Source: Patescibacteria group bacterium (GTDB taxonomy: Bacteria > Patescibacteriota > Minisyncoccia > Phycocordibacterales > GWA1-40-21). Taken from it: a DNA stretch of 34,048 nucleotides. How positions within the stretch are numbered: the first letter of the stretch is position 1; the number at the start of each line of letters is the position of its first letter. Positions 14,210 to 22,101 of the stretch are shown here, in pieces. The notes beneath the pieces were generated by a model. That model was not told the DNA's origin. It worked only from the letters and a program-made list of their open reading frames with translations, and searched no databases. The translations under genes and the position numbers were made by a program. The stretch lies in the NCBI GenBank assembly GCA_018968925.1, contig JAGWZI010000007.1, positions 1-34,048 of the forward strand, written 5' to 3'.

Positions 14210-16741
14210 ATGAAGCGATTTTTCACAAAATCGGTTGCGCTTTTTCTGCTATGCGCGGCTGTTTTGGGTGCTTTTTCGAGCGAAGCGATAGCGCAGACAA
14301 CGCAAAATTCGCAGGTTCCAACAAAAGCTGTGACATACAGCTATACATCAACCGGCCTGGCGAACGAACAAGTCGTATCATCATTCACTTATATCGGCAG
14401 CGGAAATTGGTCTGCAAGCAGCGGTGGAAGCGCCGTACAGTCCGGTCAGCATATAACGAATGATACGCTGGCCATCTATTATCACTTTGACCCGTCGGCA
14501 ATCGATCCGGGTACCGGTACGACCTATCAGGCGGCCGAACAAGCATGGGACGCCGCAAATCCCGGTGCCGCTCAGGCCAACAATGCGAACAACGGCGGCG
14601 GCCAAGGGACGTCGGCGAGCGATATTCTTGATTTCGGGTTTGGCATCGGCAACCTTGTCGTAAACGGCGTTTCACTCCTCGCCATCGGCACAATCCTCCT
14701 GATCATCTACGGTTTTGTGAGCACGGTCATGGTCATCGCCGGCGCCATCCTTGACTTGACGCTTCATGCGACACTGTTCAACATGTCGAATTTTTTCAGC
14801 AGTCTTGGCACGCTCACAAATGTCTGGACGATTATGCGGGATGCGGCGAACATTACCTTCATCTTCATCCTCCTCTTCATCGCCATCACCATGATCGTGA
14901 AGGGACTCGGTCTTCAATCGAAAGCGACGATTACCGGCGTAATCGTCAGCGCCATTTTTATTAATTTCAGCCTGTTCTTTACCGAGCTCATGATCGACGC
15001 TGGCAATATCATCGCAGTGGCAATCTTCAACAAAATCCCCAACATCACGTTCTACGGCAGCACGGTGACAAACAGCGCCACGAACATCGGCTCATCGATC
15101 TCCGGCTTGCTCATCAACAGCTTCACCAACTCAAACCATTCGCTCCTGAGCCTTGCCACGGTCAGCGGCCAGGCCGGCGTCATCACGAATCTCGTCCTGC
15201 ATATCATCCTTGTCGCGATCGTCTGCTGGGCGTTGTTCTATGCCGGCGCGATGTTCACCGGTAGGCTTGTCATCCTCATCATCCTCGCGGTCACGTCACC
15301 GTTCGGCTTCATCGGCGGCGCATTGCCGTGGCTCGATAGCGTACGCAAGGACTGGTGGGGCATGCTGACGGAACAGATTCTCGTCGCGCCGCTTTTTATG
15401 GTTGTCATACTTATCCTCGTAACCTTCCTGCAGAGCCTCGGCGGGGCGCTCCAGTCGGCGACAGTGTCATCGCTCTGGAACAATTTCACGAGCACCAACG
15501 GATCAAGTGGATTTGATTGGCAGAGCTATCTCTATTTCGCTATCACCATTTTCTTCTTCTGGAAAGGCATGCAGCTTGTCAGGAAATGGAGCGGCGAGGT
15601 TGGCAAAGTGGCGATGGCGGTGATGAATACGGTCACGATCGCCGGTTTAACTGCCATTACCGGAGGTTTGGCGGGTGGCGGCATGCTCACCGGCATGTTC
15701 GGAGCGGAAGCGGCAGGCGCAGCAGAAGCGGCGGCGGCAGGGAAACGGGGTGTCAGCGCGATCACGGCTCGCATGGGCGCCCGGCTGAACGCAGGTCTCA
15801 AGGCGGAAAATTTTGGAACGAACGCCGGCAAGACGGCATACAAGTTCGCGACCGGCGGTTTCAATGAAAAACCGGGCGTTCTCGGCGACATAGGAAGAAC
15901 CGTGAGAAAAACAGCGTTTTCGGAAATAACGAAAGCGACCGGCGGTCTCGTCAACCCCGCAAAGATAGAAACGGCAATCAAGAAACGCAGCGCCGAAAAC
16001 GAAAAACTCGTGATGAAGGAAAAAGAGAGCGTCGGCGGACAAAAACAGATCGACGAGCAGAAGCAGCTTTCCGAGATCGAGAAGAACATCAACGCCCAGG
16101 TCGATCAGCGGCTGGCGATCGAGGACCCGACGCTGAAATCGAAGCTTGAGCACATCGAGAACGACAAGGCGAATGCGGAAAAAGAGATAAACAAGAAACA
16201 GGAAGAGCTCAACAAGACGAATGAAACCCTGAAAAAAGCCCAGGACAACCTCGATCGCATGAACGTATACGTGCCGGCCGCCGACCGCGCGCAGGCGACA
16301 AAAGCGGTCGAAGAAGCGAGGACTTCTCAGGTGAAGGCACAGGAAAGCCTGAATGAAACGAACAAGAAGCTCGGGGAAATCAAAGAGCTCATGGGTAAAC
16401 GCGAAGCGGTGGCGGACAAGGTCGCCGGCGAGCTCGGCGTGAACTGGACGGAAATGAAGGAACGCCAGGAAACACTGAACAAAACGATCGCGGAAAAGGC
16501 GGTTGAAGCGAACAAGTTCATCAGGAGGACCGCCGAGGCCGGGCCGGTCGCCGGATTCTTCAATACCGGCATACTTTTCACGAAAGAACGCCAAAAGGTC
16601 GTCCAGAAAATGCGCGCGCAGAAAGGGAAGTATAATAATATCGATTTCAAGAAGGCCATCGCGGACCTTCAGAAAAATCTCGGCGTGTCCGAAGAAGGCG
16701 GCGGCGACAAACCGAAGGAACAGAAAAAAGAAGAAAAATAA
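14210..16741 (+). CDS. VirB6/TrbL-like polytopic membrane protein with coiled-coil tail
   Basis: An 843-residue protein with a signal peptide (1-29) and an N-terminal extracytoplasmic region to about 145. A set of hydrophobic helices spans about 155-455, including LAIGTILLIIYGFVSTVMVI, FIFILLFIAITMIV and LVILIILAVTSPFGFIGG. A Gly/Ala-rich amphipathic zone follows. From about 590 to 755 there is a long Lys/Glu/Gln-rich coiled coil, then a lysine/glutamate C-terminus. VirB6-type proteins form part of the inner-membrane translocation channel of type IV secretion. The very long charged tail is not usual in VirB6 and presumably faces the cytoplasm. It begins a second transcription unit running into the MDNF, PrgI and VirB4 genes. 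Confidence 0.82.
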   Translation: MKRFFTKSVALFLLCAAVLGAFSSEAIAQTTQNSQVPTKAVTYSYTSTGLANEQVVSSFTYIGSGNWSASSGGSAVQSGQHITNDTLAIYYHFDPSAIDPGTGTTYQAAEQAWDAANPGAAQANNANNGGGQGTSASDILDFGFGIGNLVVNGVSLLAIGTILLIIYGFVSTVMVIAGAILDLTLHATLFNMSNFFSSLGTLTNVWTIMRDAANITFIFILLFIAITMIVKGLGLQSKATITGVIVSAIFINFSLFFTELMIDAGNIIAVAIFNKIPNITFYGSTVTNSATNIGSSISGLLINSFTNSNHSLLSLATVSGQAGVITNLVLHIILVAIVCWALFYAGAMFTGRLVILIILAVTSPFGFIGGALPWLDSVRKDWWGMLTEQILVAPLFMVVILILVTFLQSLGGALQSATVSSLWNNFTSTNGSSGFDWQSYLYFAITIFFFWKGMQLVRKWSGEVGKVAMAVMNTVTIAGLTAITGGLAGGGMLTGMFGAEAAGAAEAAAAGKRGVSAITARMGARLNAGLKAENFGTNAGKTAYKFATGGFNEKPGVLGDIGRTVRKTAFSEITKATGGLVNPAKIETAIKKRSAENEKLVMKEKESVGGQKQIDEQKQLSEIEKNINAQVDQRLAIEDPTLKSKLEHIENDKANAEKEINKKQEELNKTNETLKKAQDNLDRMNVYVPAADRAQATKAVEEARTSQVKAQESLNETNKKLGEIKELMGKREAVADKVAGELGVNWTEMKERQETLNKTIAEKAVEANKFIRRTAEAGPVAGFFNTGILFTKERQKVVQKMRAQKGKYNNIDFKKAIADLQKNLGVSEEGGGDKPKEQKKEEK

Positions 16742-16745
16742 ACCT

Positions 16746-17477
16746 ATGGACAATTTTCTGCCGGATGAATTGAAACAGCAATATGCGGCCCTGCCGCGGG
16801 AACTTCAGGCGGCCATCGCCGCCGCTGATCTGCCGGACAAGCTCCAGACGATCGCAATGGACAACAAGCTCCTGCTCGATCAGGCCGGCGGCGTGCAGAT
16901 GGAAACACTGTTGGTTCTTTTCGGGCTCGAATCGCTCGATGACTATATCGACAACCTCGTAAAAAACGCCGGACTTTCGCGCGGCCAGGCGATCGCATGT
17001 GCCAAAGAAGCGGATGACCTGATCTTCAAAAACATCCGCGAAACACTGCAAAAGCTTGATGAAGCGGAAAAAACCGCGGAAGACGAGGAAAACAAAAAAA
17101 CGGTCATGCCTTCCCGCGAGGAAATCCTCGCGGGCATCGAGAATCCGAAAAGCATCGGCGCGGCGCCTGTTGCTGCGGCGCCGGCGGCAAGTCCGGCGAC
17201 TGCTCCGATGCAGCCGGCGGGGAAGAGTGCCGAGGAAAATCTCCTGCCGGAAATTCCGCCTGCACCCGGCATGCCGGCGGTCACCGCATTCGCGCCGGAA
17301 GAGAAACCGTACCATGCGAATATTTCTCCGGCCGCCGACATCGTCGCGGCGAAGATGTCCGCACCGGTCATCGTGCCGGCGCAAACGGTCGTCGTTGAGG
17401 AAAAATCGAAACTGCCTGAGGCGAAACCCGCGTCGTCCGCGGCGGGCGCCGATCCGTATCGCGAAGCCATTTCATAA
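16746..17477 (+). CDS. Soluble Ala/Pro-rich protein of the cluster, unknown function
   Basis: A 243-residue acidic protein without signal peptide or membrane helix. The first roughly 115 residues are helical (LPRELQAAIAAADLPDKLQT, then METLLVLFGLESLDDYIDNL and IFKNIRETLQ). The rest is a low-complexity Ala/Pro/Glu linker ending in DPYREAIS. It starts 4 nt after the VirB6-like gene and ends 1 nt before prgI, so it is in the same operon. The start ATG 16746 is chosen because the longer in-frame extension overlaps the VirB6-like gene entirely. It may be a cytoplasmic adaptor or regulator of the machine; I do not recognise the fold. Confidence 0.8.
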   Translation: MDNFLPDELKQQYAALPRELQAAIAAADLPDKLQTIAMDNKLLLDQAGGVQMETLLVLFGLESLDDYIDNLVKNAGLSRGQAIACAKEADDLIFKNIRETLQKLDEAEKTAEDEENKKTVMPSREEILAGIENPKSIGAAPVAAAPAASPATAPMQPAGKSAEENLLPEIPPAPGMPAVTAFAPEEKPYHANISPAADIVAAKMSAPVIVPAQTVVVEEKSKLPEAKPASSAAGADPYREAIS

Positions 17478-17478
17478 C

Positions 17479-17910
17479 ATGCAATTCCAGGTCCCCCAAT
17501 TCATCGAAGTGGAAGACAAGATCTTTGGACCGCTCACCATCAAGCAGTTCCTCTATCTCGCGGGCGGCATCGGCATGGGCATCATCATCTGGCTCTACGT
17601 GCCGTCGAAGGTCATCGCCGTGATCCTCATCCTGCCGATCGCCGCGTTCGCCCTCGCACTTGCCTTCTATCGGATGAACGGCAAACCGTTCATCGATGTC
17701 GTCGAATCCGCCTTCTATTACTGGATCGGCGACAAGCTCTATATATGGAAAAAGGCCGACAAACAGCCAGAGCACACCTTGTCAAAAGACGTGGCGCAGG
17801 CAAAAGCGATCGTGAACGTGCCGAAAATGTCCGAATCGAAGCTCAAAGACCTCACCTGGTCGCTCGACATCAAGGAATCGCTCAACCCGGTGACGCATGA
17901 CGAGACATAA
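17479..17910 (+). CDS. PrgI-family membrane protein
   Basis: A 143-residue protein with the PrgI-type beginning (QVPQFIEVEDKIFGPLTIKQ) and two closely spaced transmembrane helices (about 22-44 and 45-66). A cytoplasmic tail follows (FIDVVESAFYYWIGDKLYIW). PrgI proteins of Gram-positive conjugation systems are small inner-membrane subunits, equivalent to VirB3, that sit beside the VirB4 ATPase. Here, too, it directly precedes the VirB4-like genes. It begins 1 nt after the previous stop. The start matches the conserved N-terminus. The stop is followed after 6 bases by the -10 of the TraC-like gene. Confidence 0.9.
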   Translation: MQFQVPQFIEVEDKIFGPLTIKQFLYLAGGIGMGIIIWLYVPSKVIAVILILPIAAFALALAFYRMNGKPFIDVVESAFYYWIGDKLYIWKKADKQPEHTLSKDVAQAKAIVNVPKMSESKLKDLTWSLDIKESLNPVTHDET

Positions 17911-17916
17911 ATAGTG

Positions 17917-17922
17917 TATACT
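17917..17922 (+). promoter_or_regulatory. -10 box for the TraC-like gene
   Basis: TATACT, preceded by TGTG, ends 8 nt before ATG 17931. Confidence 0.55.
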
Positions 17923-17930
17923 TACCGCAT

Positions 17931-18578
17931 ATGCCAGTCTCGAAAGCAGCGCAAGATTTCGTCCCGGTGAAGGAGATCCGCGACGGCATCGTCGTCCTCA
18001 AGGACGGCTCGCTCCGCGCGATCCTGCTCGCGTCATCCGTCAACTTCGCGCTCAAATCCGCCGACGAACAGCAGGCGATCATCCTCCAGTTCCAGAGCTT
18101 TCTGAACGCGCTCGATTTTTCTATTGAGATCTCCATCCAGTCGCGAGAGCTCGACATCCGGCCGTACATCGCCATGCTTGAAGGCCGCTACAAGAACGAG
18201 CTCGGCGACCTCATGAAAGTGCAGATCCGCGAATACATCCAGTTCGTCAAATCGTTCGTCGAACAGACGAGCATCATGACGAAGACCTTCTTCGTCGTCG
18301 TGCCGTTCTCGCCGACCATCGCGACCTCGTCGAATCCGCTCGCGACCATTACCGGCAAGAAAAAAGGCGCGGAAGCGGCGAAGAACGACCTTGCCGAATT
18401 CGAGGAGAACCGCACCCAGCTCGAGGAACGCCTCGGCGCGGTATCGCAAGGCCTCGTGCGCTGCGGCATCCGCTCGGTCCAGCTCGGCACCGAGGAGATC
18501 GTCGAGCTCTTCTACAAGACGTTCAACCCTGGCGACCTCGAAAAGCCGATGGTGCCGACGCCGGCCGCGGCCCAATAA
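17931..18578 (+). CDS. TraC-like domain protein, partner of the VirB4 ATPase
   Basis: A 215-residue protein with no signal peptide. The N-terminal block (FVPVKEIRDGIVVLKDGSLR, then SVNFALKSADEQQAII) and the region QFQSFLNALDFSIEISIQSR resemble the TraC/VirB4 N-terminal domain that docks on the membrane complex. A small charged region and a helical C-terminal part follow. It has no Walker motifs. It ends 6 nt before the ATPase gene, so the two are surely co-translated partners. In classical systems these modules are parts of one VirB4/TraC chain, so the gene looks like a detached N-terminal module. The tail ends in a short Pro/Ala segment. Confidence 0.85.
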   Translation: MPVSKAAQDFVPVKEIRDGIVVLKDGSLRAILLASSVNFALKSADEQQAIILQFQSFLNALDFSIEISIQSRELDIRPYIAMLEGRYKNELGDLMKVQIREYIQFVKSFVEQTSIMTKTFFVVVPFSPTIATSSNPLATITGKKKGAEAAKNDLAEFEENRTQLEERLGAVSQGLVRCGIRSVQLGTEEIVELFYKTFNPGDLEKPMVPTPAAAQ

Positions 18579-18584
18579 AAAACC

Positions 18585-20411
18585 ATGGCATTCCTCGATA
18601 TTTTCAAAAAGAAAGACGACAAACAGAACGAACTGACCTCGTTCCTGCCGCAGGAAATCTACGAATCCGGCGTCCTTGAACTGCAGGACGTCATCGCACC
18701 GTCCGCGCTCAAGATCTCTTCGAAAGAGCTGTCGCTCGGCGAGAAGATCGTCCGGACGTTCTTCGTCATCTCGTATCCGCGCTTCCTGACCGAAAGCTGG
18801 TTCTCGCCGATCATCAACCTCGACAAGATCTTCAACATCGCGGTCTTCATCCATCCGATCGACACGGCGAAGGTCCTGCGCCAGTTCGAGAAGAAAGTCG
18901 CCGAAGTGCAGAGCCAGATCAACGCCCGCGAGCGCAAAGGTCTCGTGCGCGACCCGATGCTCGACACCGCGTACCAGGACCTCGAAACGCTCCGCGACCA
19001 GCTCCAGCAGGCGCAGGAGAAGCTCTTCGACGTCGGCCTGTACATCAGCGTCTACGGCGATTCGGAGGACGAGCTCGACAAGATGGAAGCGGAGATCAAA
19101 TCGATCCTCGAATCGCGTCTCATCTACATCAAGCCGGCACTTTTCCAAGAGGAGCAGGGCTTCAAGAGCGTCCTGCCGATCGCGACCGACCTGCTCGCCG
19201 TCCATTCAAAGCTCAATTCCTCGCCGCTTTCCTCATTGTTCCCGTTCGTTTCCTTTGATCTGACGTCCGACAAAGGCATCCTGTACGGCATCAACCGGCA
19301 CAACTCGTCGCTCGTTCTCTTCGACCGCTTCTCGCTCGAGAACTACAACTCGATCACCTTCGCGAAATCCGGCTCCGGCAAATCCTACTGCACGAAGCTC
19401 GAGATCATCCGCTCTCTCATGTTCGATATTGACGTCATGGTCATCGATCCCGAACGGGAATACGAATCGCTCGCCGAGGCGACGGGCGGCAAGTCGTTCA
19501 ATATCTCGCTGAACTCGTCGAGCCATATCAACCCGTTCGACCTGCCCGCGCCAAAGGAAGACGAATCGCCGGCGGACGTCTTGCGGAGCAACATCATCAA
19601 CCTCGTCGGCCTCTTCCGCATCATGCTCGGCGGCCTCTCGCCCGAAGAGGACGCGATCGTCGACCGCGCCATCACCGAAACGTACGCGCTCAAGGACATC
19701 ACGCCGGATTCCGATTTCGCCGACATCGAGCCGCCGCTTCTTTCCGACTTCGAGCTCGTCCTCTCCGGCATGAAAGGCGCCGAATCGATCGTCGAACGGC
19801 TTTCGAAATACACCCGCGGCACCTGGTCTGGATTCCTGAACCGTCCGACGAACATCGACATCAACTACAAGTTCGTCGTCTTCTCGATCCGCGACATGGA
19901 AGACGAGCTCAAGCCCGTCGCCATGTACATCATCACGCACTACATCTGGAACGCTATCCGCCGCGTGCAGAAGAAGCGCCTCATGGTCATCGACGAGGCG
20001 TGGTGGATGATGAAATCGGACGACACGGCATCTTTCCTCTATTCGCTCGCCAAGCGCGGACGCAAATACTATCTCGGTCTTGCCACCATTACCCAGGACG
20101 TCGAGGACTTCCTGAAATCACCGTACGGCCTGCCGATCGTCACGAACTCGTCCATCCAGATCCTCCTGAAACAATCGCCGACCGTCGTCGACAACCTCCA
20201 GAAAGTCTTCAATCTCACCGACGAGGAAAAATACCTCCTTCTCGAATCCGACGTCGGTGAAGGCATTTTCTTCGTCGGCCTCAAGCACGTGGCCATCAAG
20301 ATCATCGCTTCCTATACCGAGGACCAGATCATCACCTCCGATCCGTCCCAATTGCTCGCCATCCGCAAGGCGAAAGAGGAGCTTGCCGCGGGCGTATCCG
20401 CGCAAAAATAG
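18585..20411 (+). CDS. VirB4/TraC-type secretion ATPase
   Basis: A 608-residue cytoplasmic ATPase that energises assembly or transport in type IV secretion. The N-terminal third is mixed alpha/beta, with a coiled-coil insert (about 95-150). Walker A is FAKSGSGKSYCTK (about 260-270) and Walker B is MVIDEAWWMM (about 466-475). Downstream are the family blocks SLAKRGRKYYLGLATITQD and VTNSSIQILLKQSP. No transmembrane segment is seen. It follows the TraC-like gene by 6 nt without a Shine-Dalgarno sequence. No VirD4-type coupling ATPase or VirB11 is seen nearby, so this appears to be the only motor of the cluster in the window. Confidence 0.93.
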   Translation: MAFLDIFKKKDDKQNELTSFLPQEIYESGVLELQDVIAPSALKISSKELSLGEKIVRTFFVISYPRFLTESWFSPIINLDKIFNIAVFIHPIDTAKVLRQFEKKVAEVQSQINARERKGLVRDPMLDTAYQDLETLRDQLQQAQEKLFDVGLYISVYGDSEDELDKMEAEIKSILESRLIYIKPALFQEEQGFKSVLPIATDLLAVHSKLNSSPLSSLFPFVSFDLTSDKGILYGINRHNSSLVLFDRFSLENYNSITFAKSGSGKSYCTKLEIIRSLMFDIDVMVIDPEREYESLAEATGGKSFNISLNSSSHINPFDLPAPKEDESPADVLRSNIINLVGLFRIMLGGLSPEEDAIVDRAITETYALKDITPDSDFADIEPPLLSDFELVLSGMKGAESIVERLSKYTRGTWSGFLNRPTNIDINYKFVVFSIRDMEDELKPVAMYIITHYIWNAIRRVQKKRLMVIDEAWWMMKSDDTASFLYSLAKRGRKYYLGLATITQDVEDFLKSPYGLPIVTNSSIQILLKQSPTVVDNLQKVFNLTDEEKYLLLESDVGEGIFFVGLKHVAIKIIASYTEDQIITSDPSQLLAIRKAKEELAAGVSAQK

Positions 20412-20418
20412 CCTGTGC

Positions 20419-20424
20419 TATAAT
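20419..20424 (+). promoter_or_regulatory. Extended -10 for the gene at 20434
   Basis: TGTGC-TATAAT; the hexamer ends 9 nt before ATG 20434. It begins 8 bases after the ATPase stop. Confidence 0.68.
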
Positions 20425-20433
20425 GATATCGGC

Positions 20434-21180
20434 ATGAAATTCGCCGGAACAATATTCTCCCTCTTCATTCTCGCCGTCCCGTCGCTCGCGTTCGCGCAAA
20501 CGGCGAGTTCGACCGTTGCCGTCTCCGGAAGCGTCGATCTGGTCGTCGAGTCGACGTCTTTGGTGCCGCCGTTTTACACGGGCAAGGCGATATTCGCGAC
20601 ACAGGGTACCGCGCGGATCATCGCCCTGCCGAATGTCATGGAAAACGGCTCGGCCCTTTCGGCAAACGATCTCGTCTTCACCTGGCAACGAGATGGTCAG
20701 ACATTGTCCGCCGAATCCGGGGCGGGCAAGGATGCGATCACCGTCTCGGGTACGGTGCCGATCCGCGATATCAGCGTGTCAGTGAGCGTATCGGACGCGT
20801 CCGGCAACGTTCTCGCGACCGCCTCGAAGATCCTCTCACCGGCCGATCCGAAGGTCCTTGTCTACGAGGACAATCCGCTCTACGGCATCCTGTTCAACAA
20901 AGCGATGTCGGGAAATTATTATCTCGGCCAGCGGAGCGAGCTCGATCTTGTCGCCGAACCGTATTTCTTCAATCTCGCAAGCATCGACGGCCAGGACTCG
21001 ACGTACAAATGGTTCGTCAACGGGAATTATGCGAGCCCTTCGGGCGCGTCAAACGAGCTCATCCTCAAGCAGGCCGGGAACAATCTTTCGGGCACGGCCG
21101 CCGTAACCCTCGACGCGAACAACAACGACCGCATCTTCCAATACGCGAGCACGAACTTTAACGTCAACTTCGGCATATGA
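20434..21180 (+). CDS. Secreted protein of unknown function, probably two Ig-like domains
   Basis: A 248-residue protein with a clear signal peptide (1-22, cut after AFA). The mature chain is beta-rich. It has one segment with LVFTWQRDGQTL, then a hinge LVYEDNPLYGILFNKAM, then a second segment with TYKWFVNGNYA. The two Trp-containing strands and alternating polar/hydrophobic pattern suggest two immunoglobulin-like folds. There are no Cys residues or catalytic motifs. Its TGA overlaps the ATG of the pilin-like gene (ATGA), so the two products are translated together and probably act together outside the membrane. The specific function is unknown. Confidence 0.82.
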   Translation: MKFAGTIFSLFILAVPSLAFAQTASSTVAVSGSVDLVVESTSLVPPFYTGKAIFATQGTARIIALPNVMENGSALSANDLVFTWQRDGQTLSAESGAGKDAITVSGTVPIRDISVSVSVSDASGNVLATASKILSPADPKVLVYEDNPLYGILFNKAMSGNYYLGQRSELDLVAEPYFFNLASIDGQDSTYKWFVNGNYASPSGASNELILKQAGNNLSGTAAVTLDANNNDRIFQYASTNFNVNFGI

Positions 21181-22097
21181 AAAAACTGGTCATGACATTC
21201 GGCATCGTTTTCGTCCTCCTTGCATCCGCGGGGATGACGGCGCGCGCCCAGAGCAACCAGAACAATGTCATCTGTTCGCCGACCACCAATACGACGGCGT
21301 CCGGACAGAACTGCTATACGCCGCTCCAGCCGGCGGCCTTTGCCGGCATCACGGGCAACACGACCGACCTCGGCTCATTCCTCGGTTCCGTCTTCAATTG
21401 GGGCATCGCCGTCGCCGTGGCGCTCGCGCTCATCATGATCATCTGGGGCGGCATCGAAAAGATGACGACCGATTCCTGGCAGAAAAAAGATGAGGGGCAA
21501 AAAAGGATCGAGAATGCGCTCTGGGGGCTCGGTCTCGCGCTCGTATCATGGCTCATTCTTTATATCATCAATCCGACGCTCGTCACCTTCAGCGGCAATA
21601 CCCTGCTCAATTCGAGCGTCATACCCGTTCCGCAGACGAGCACGAATTCCTCGCTCCTCAATACGGCAGGGCAGACAACGAACGCATCGTCACCGTCGGG
21701 CAATGCCGCCGGATGCTCAAGCTGCGTGCCGGCGTCCCAGGAAGGCCTGACCTGCAAAACGACCGGTTGCGAGCTCAACCAAACGCTTGCCACGGAACTC
21801 GCCCAAGCATTTTCGCAACCGGGCGTACCGGCGGCACAAGTGACGGAAGGGTATCCGCCGACGGTCGACCATATATCCGCTTGCCATCAGAACGGCACCT
21901 GCGCCGACGTGAACCTCGTCAGCAAATCGACGAGCGTAAGCGACGTCGGCCAGCTCTATAACGCCATGATCGGCGCCGGGCTCAATCCGGCATACGAGAC
22001 GGCAAGCGCGGCCGCATGCCAACCGTATATCACCGCAAACATCAAATGCATCGTCGCGTCAGACAACACCGCCCCGTCATTTCATGTAAATATGTAA
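21177..22097 (+). CDS. Type IV secretion pilin-like membrane protein with a DD-peptidase-like C-terminal domain
   Basis: A 306-residue protein with a signal peptide (1-25). A VirB2-type core follows with two hydrophobic helices (about 64-90, NWGIAVAVALALIMIIWGGI; about 112-135, LWGLGLALVSWLILYIINP) joined by a polar loop rich in Lys/Glu/Gln. Such TM-loop-TM proteins in Patescibacteria are usually called T4SS pilins. After a Ser/Thr linker comes an extra domain (about 180-306) with VTEGYPPTVDH, then His237-x2-Gly240-x3-Asp244 (CHQNGTCAD), and His303 near the end (SFHV). This spacing matches the zinc site of M15/Hedgehog-type D-Ala-D-Ala peptidases. The usual acidic residue just before the last His is not evident, so activity is uncertain. 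The gene overlaps the preceding one by 4 nt. Confidence 0.8.
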   Translation: MKKLVMTFGIVFVLLASAGMTARAQSNQNNVICSPTTNTTASGQNCYTPLQPAAFAGITGNTTDLGSFLGSVFNWGIAVAVALALIMIIWGGIEKMTTDSWQKKDEGQKRIENALWGLGLALVSWLILYIINPTLVTFSGNTLLNSSVIPVPQTSTNSSLLNTAGQTTNASSPSGNAAGCSSCVPASQEGLTCKTTGCELNQTLATELAQAFSQPGVPAAQVTEGYPPTVDHISACHQNGTCADVNLVSKSTSVSDVGQLYNAMIGAGLNPAYETASAAACQPYITANIKCIVASDNTAPSFHVNM

Positions 22098-22101
22098 AAA
22101 C

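Noticed and set aside
18033-19205. 390-codon minus-strand frame opposite the TraC-like and VirB4 genes
   Set aside because: Composition is Asp/Arg/Glu/Leu-biased, typical of antisense in GC-rich DNA, and the plus strand encodes clear VirB4 motifs.
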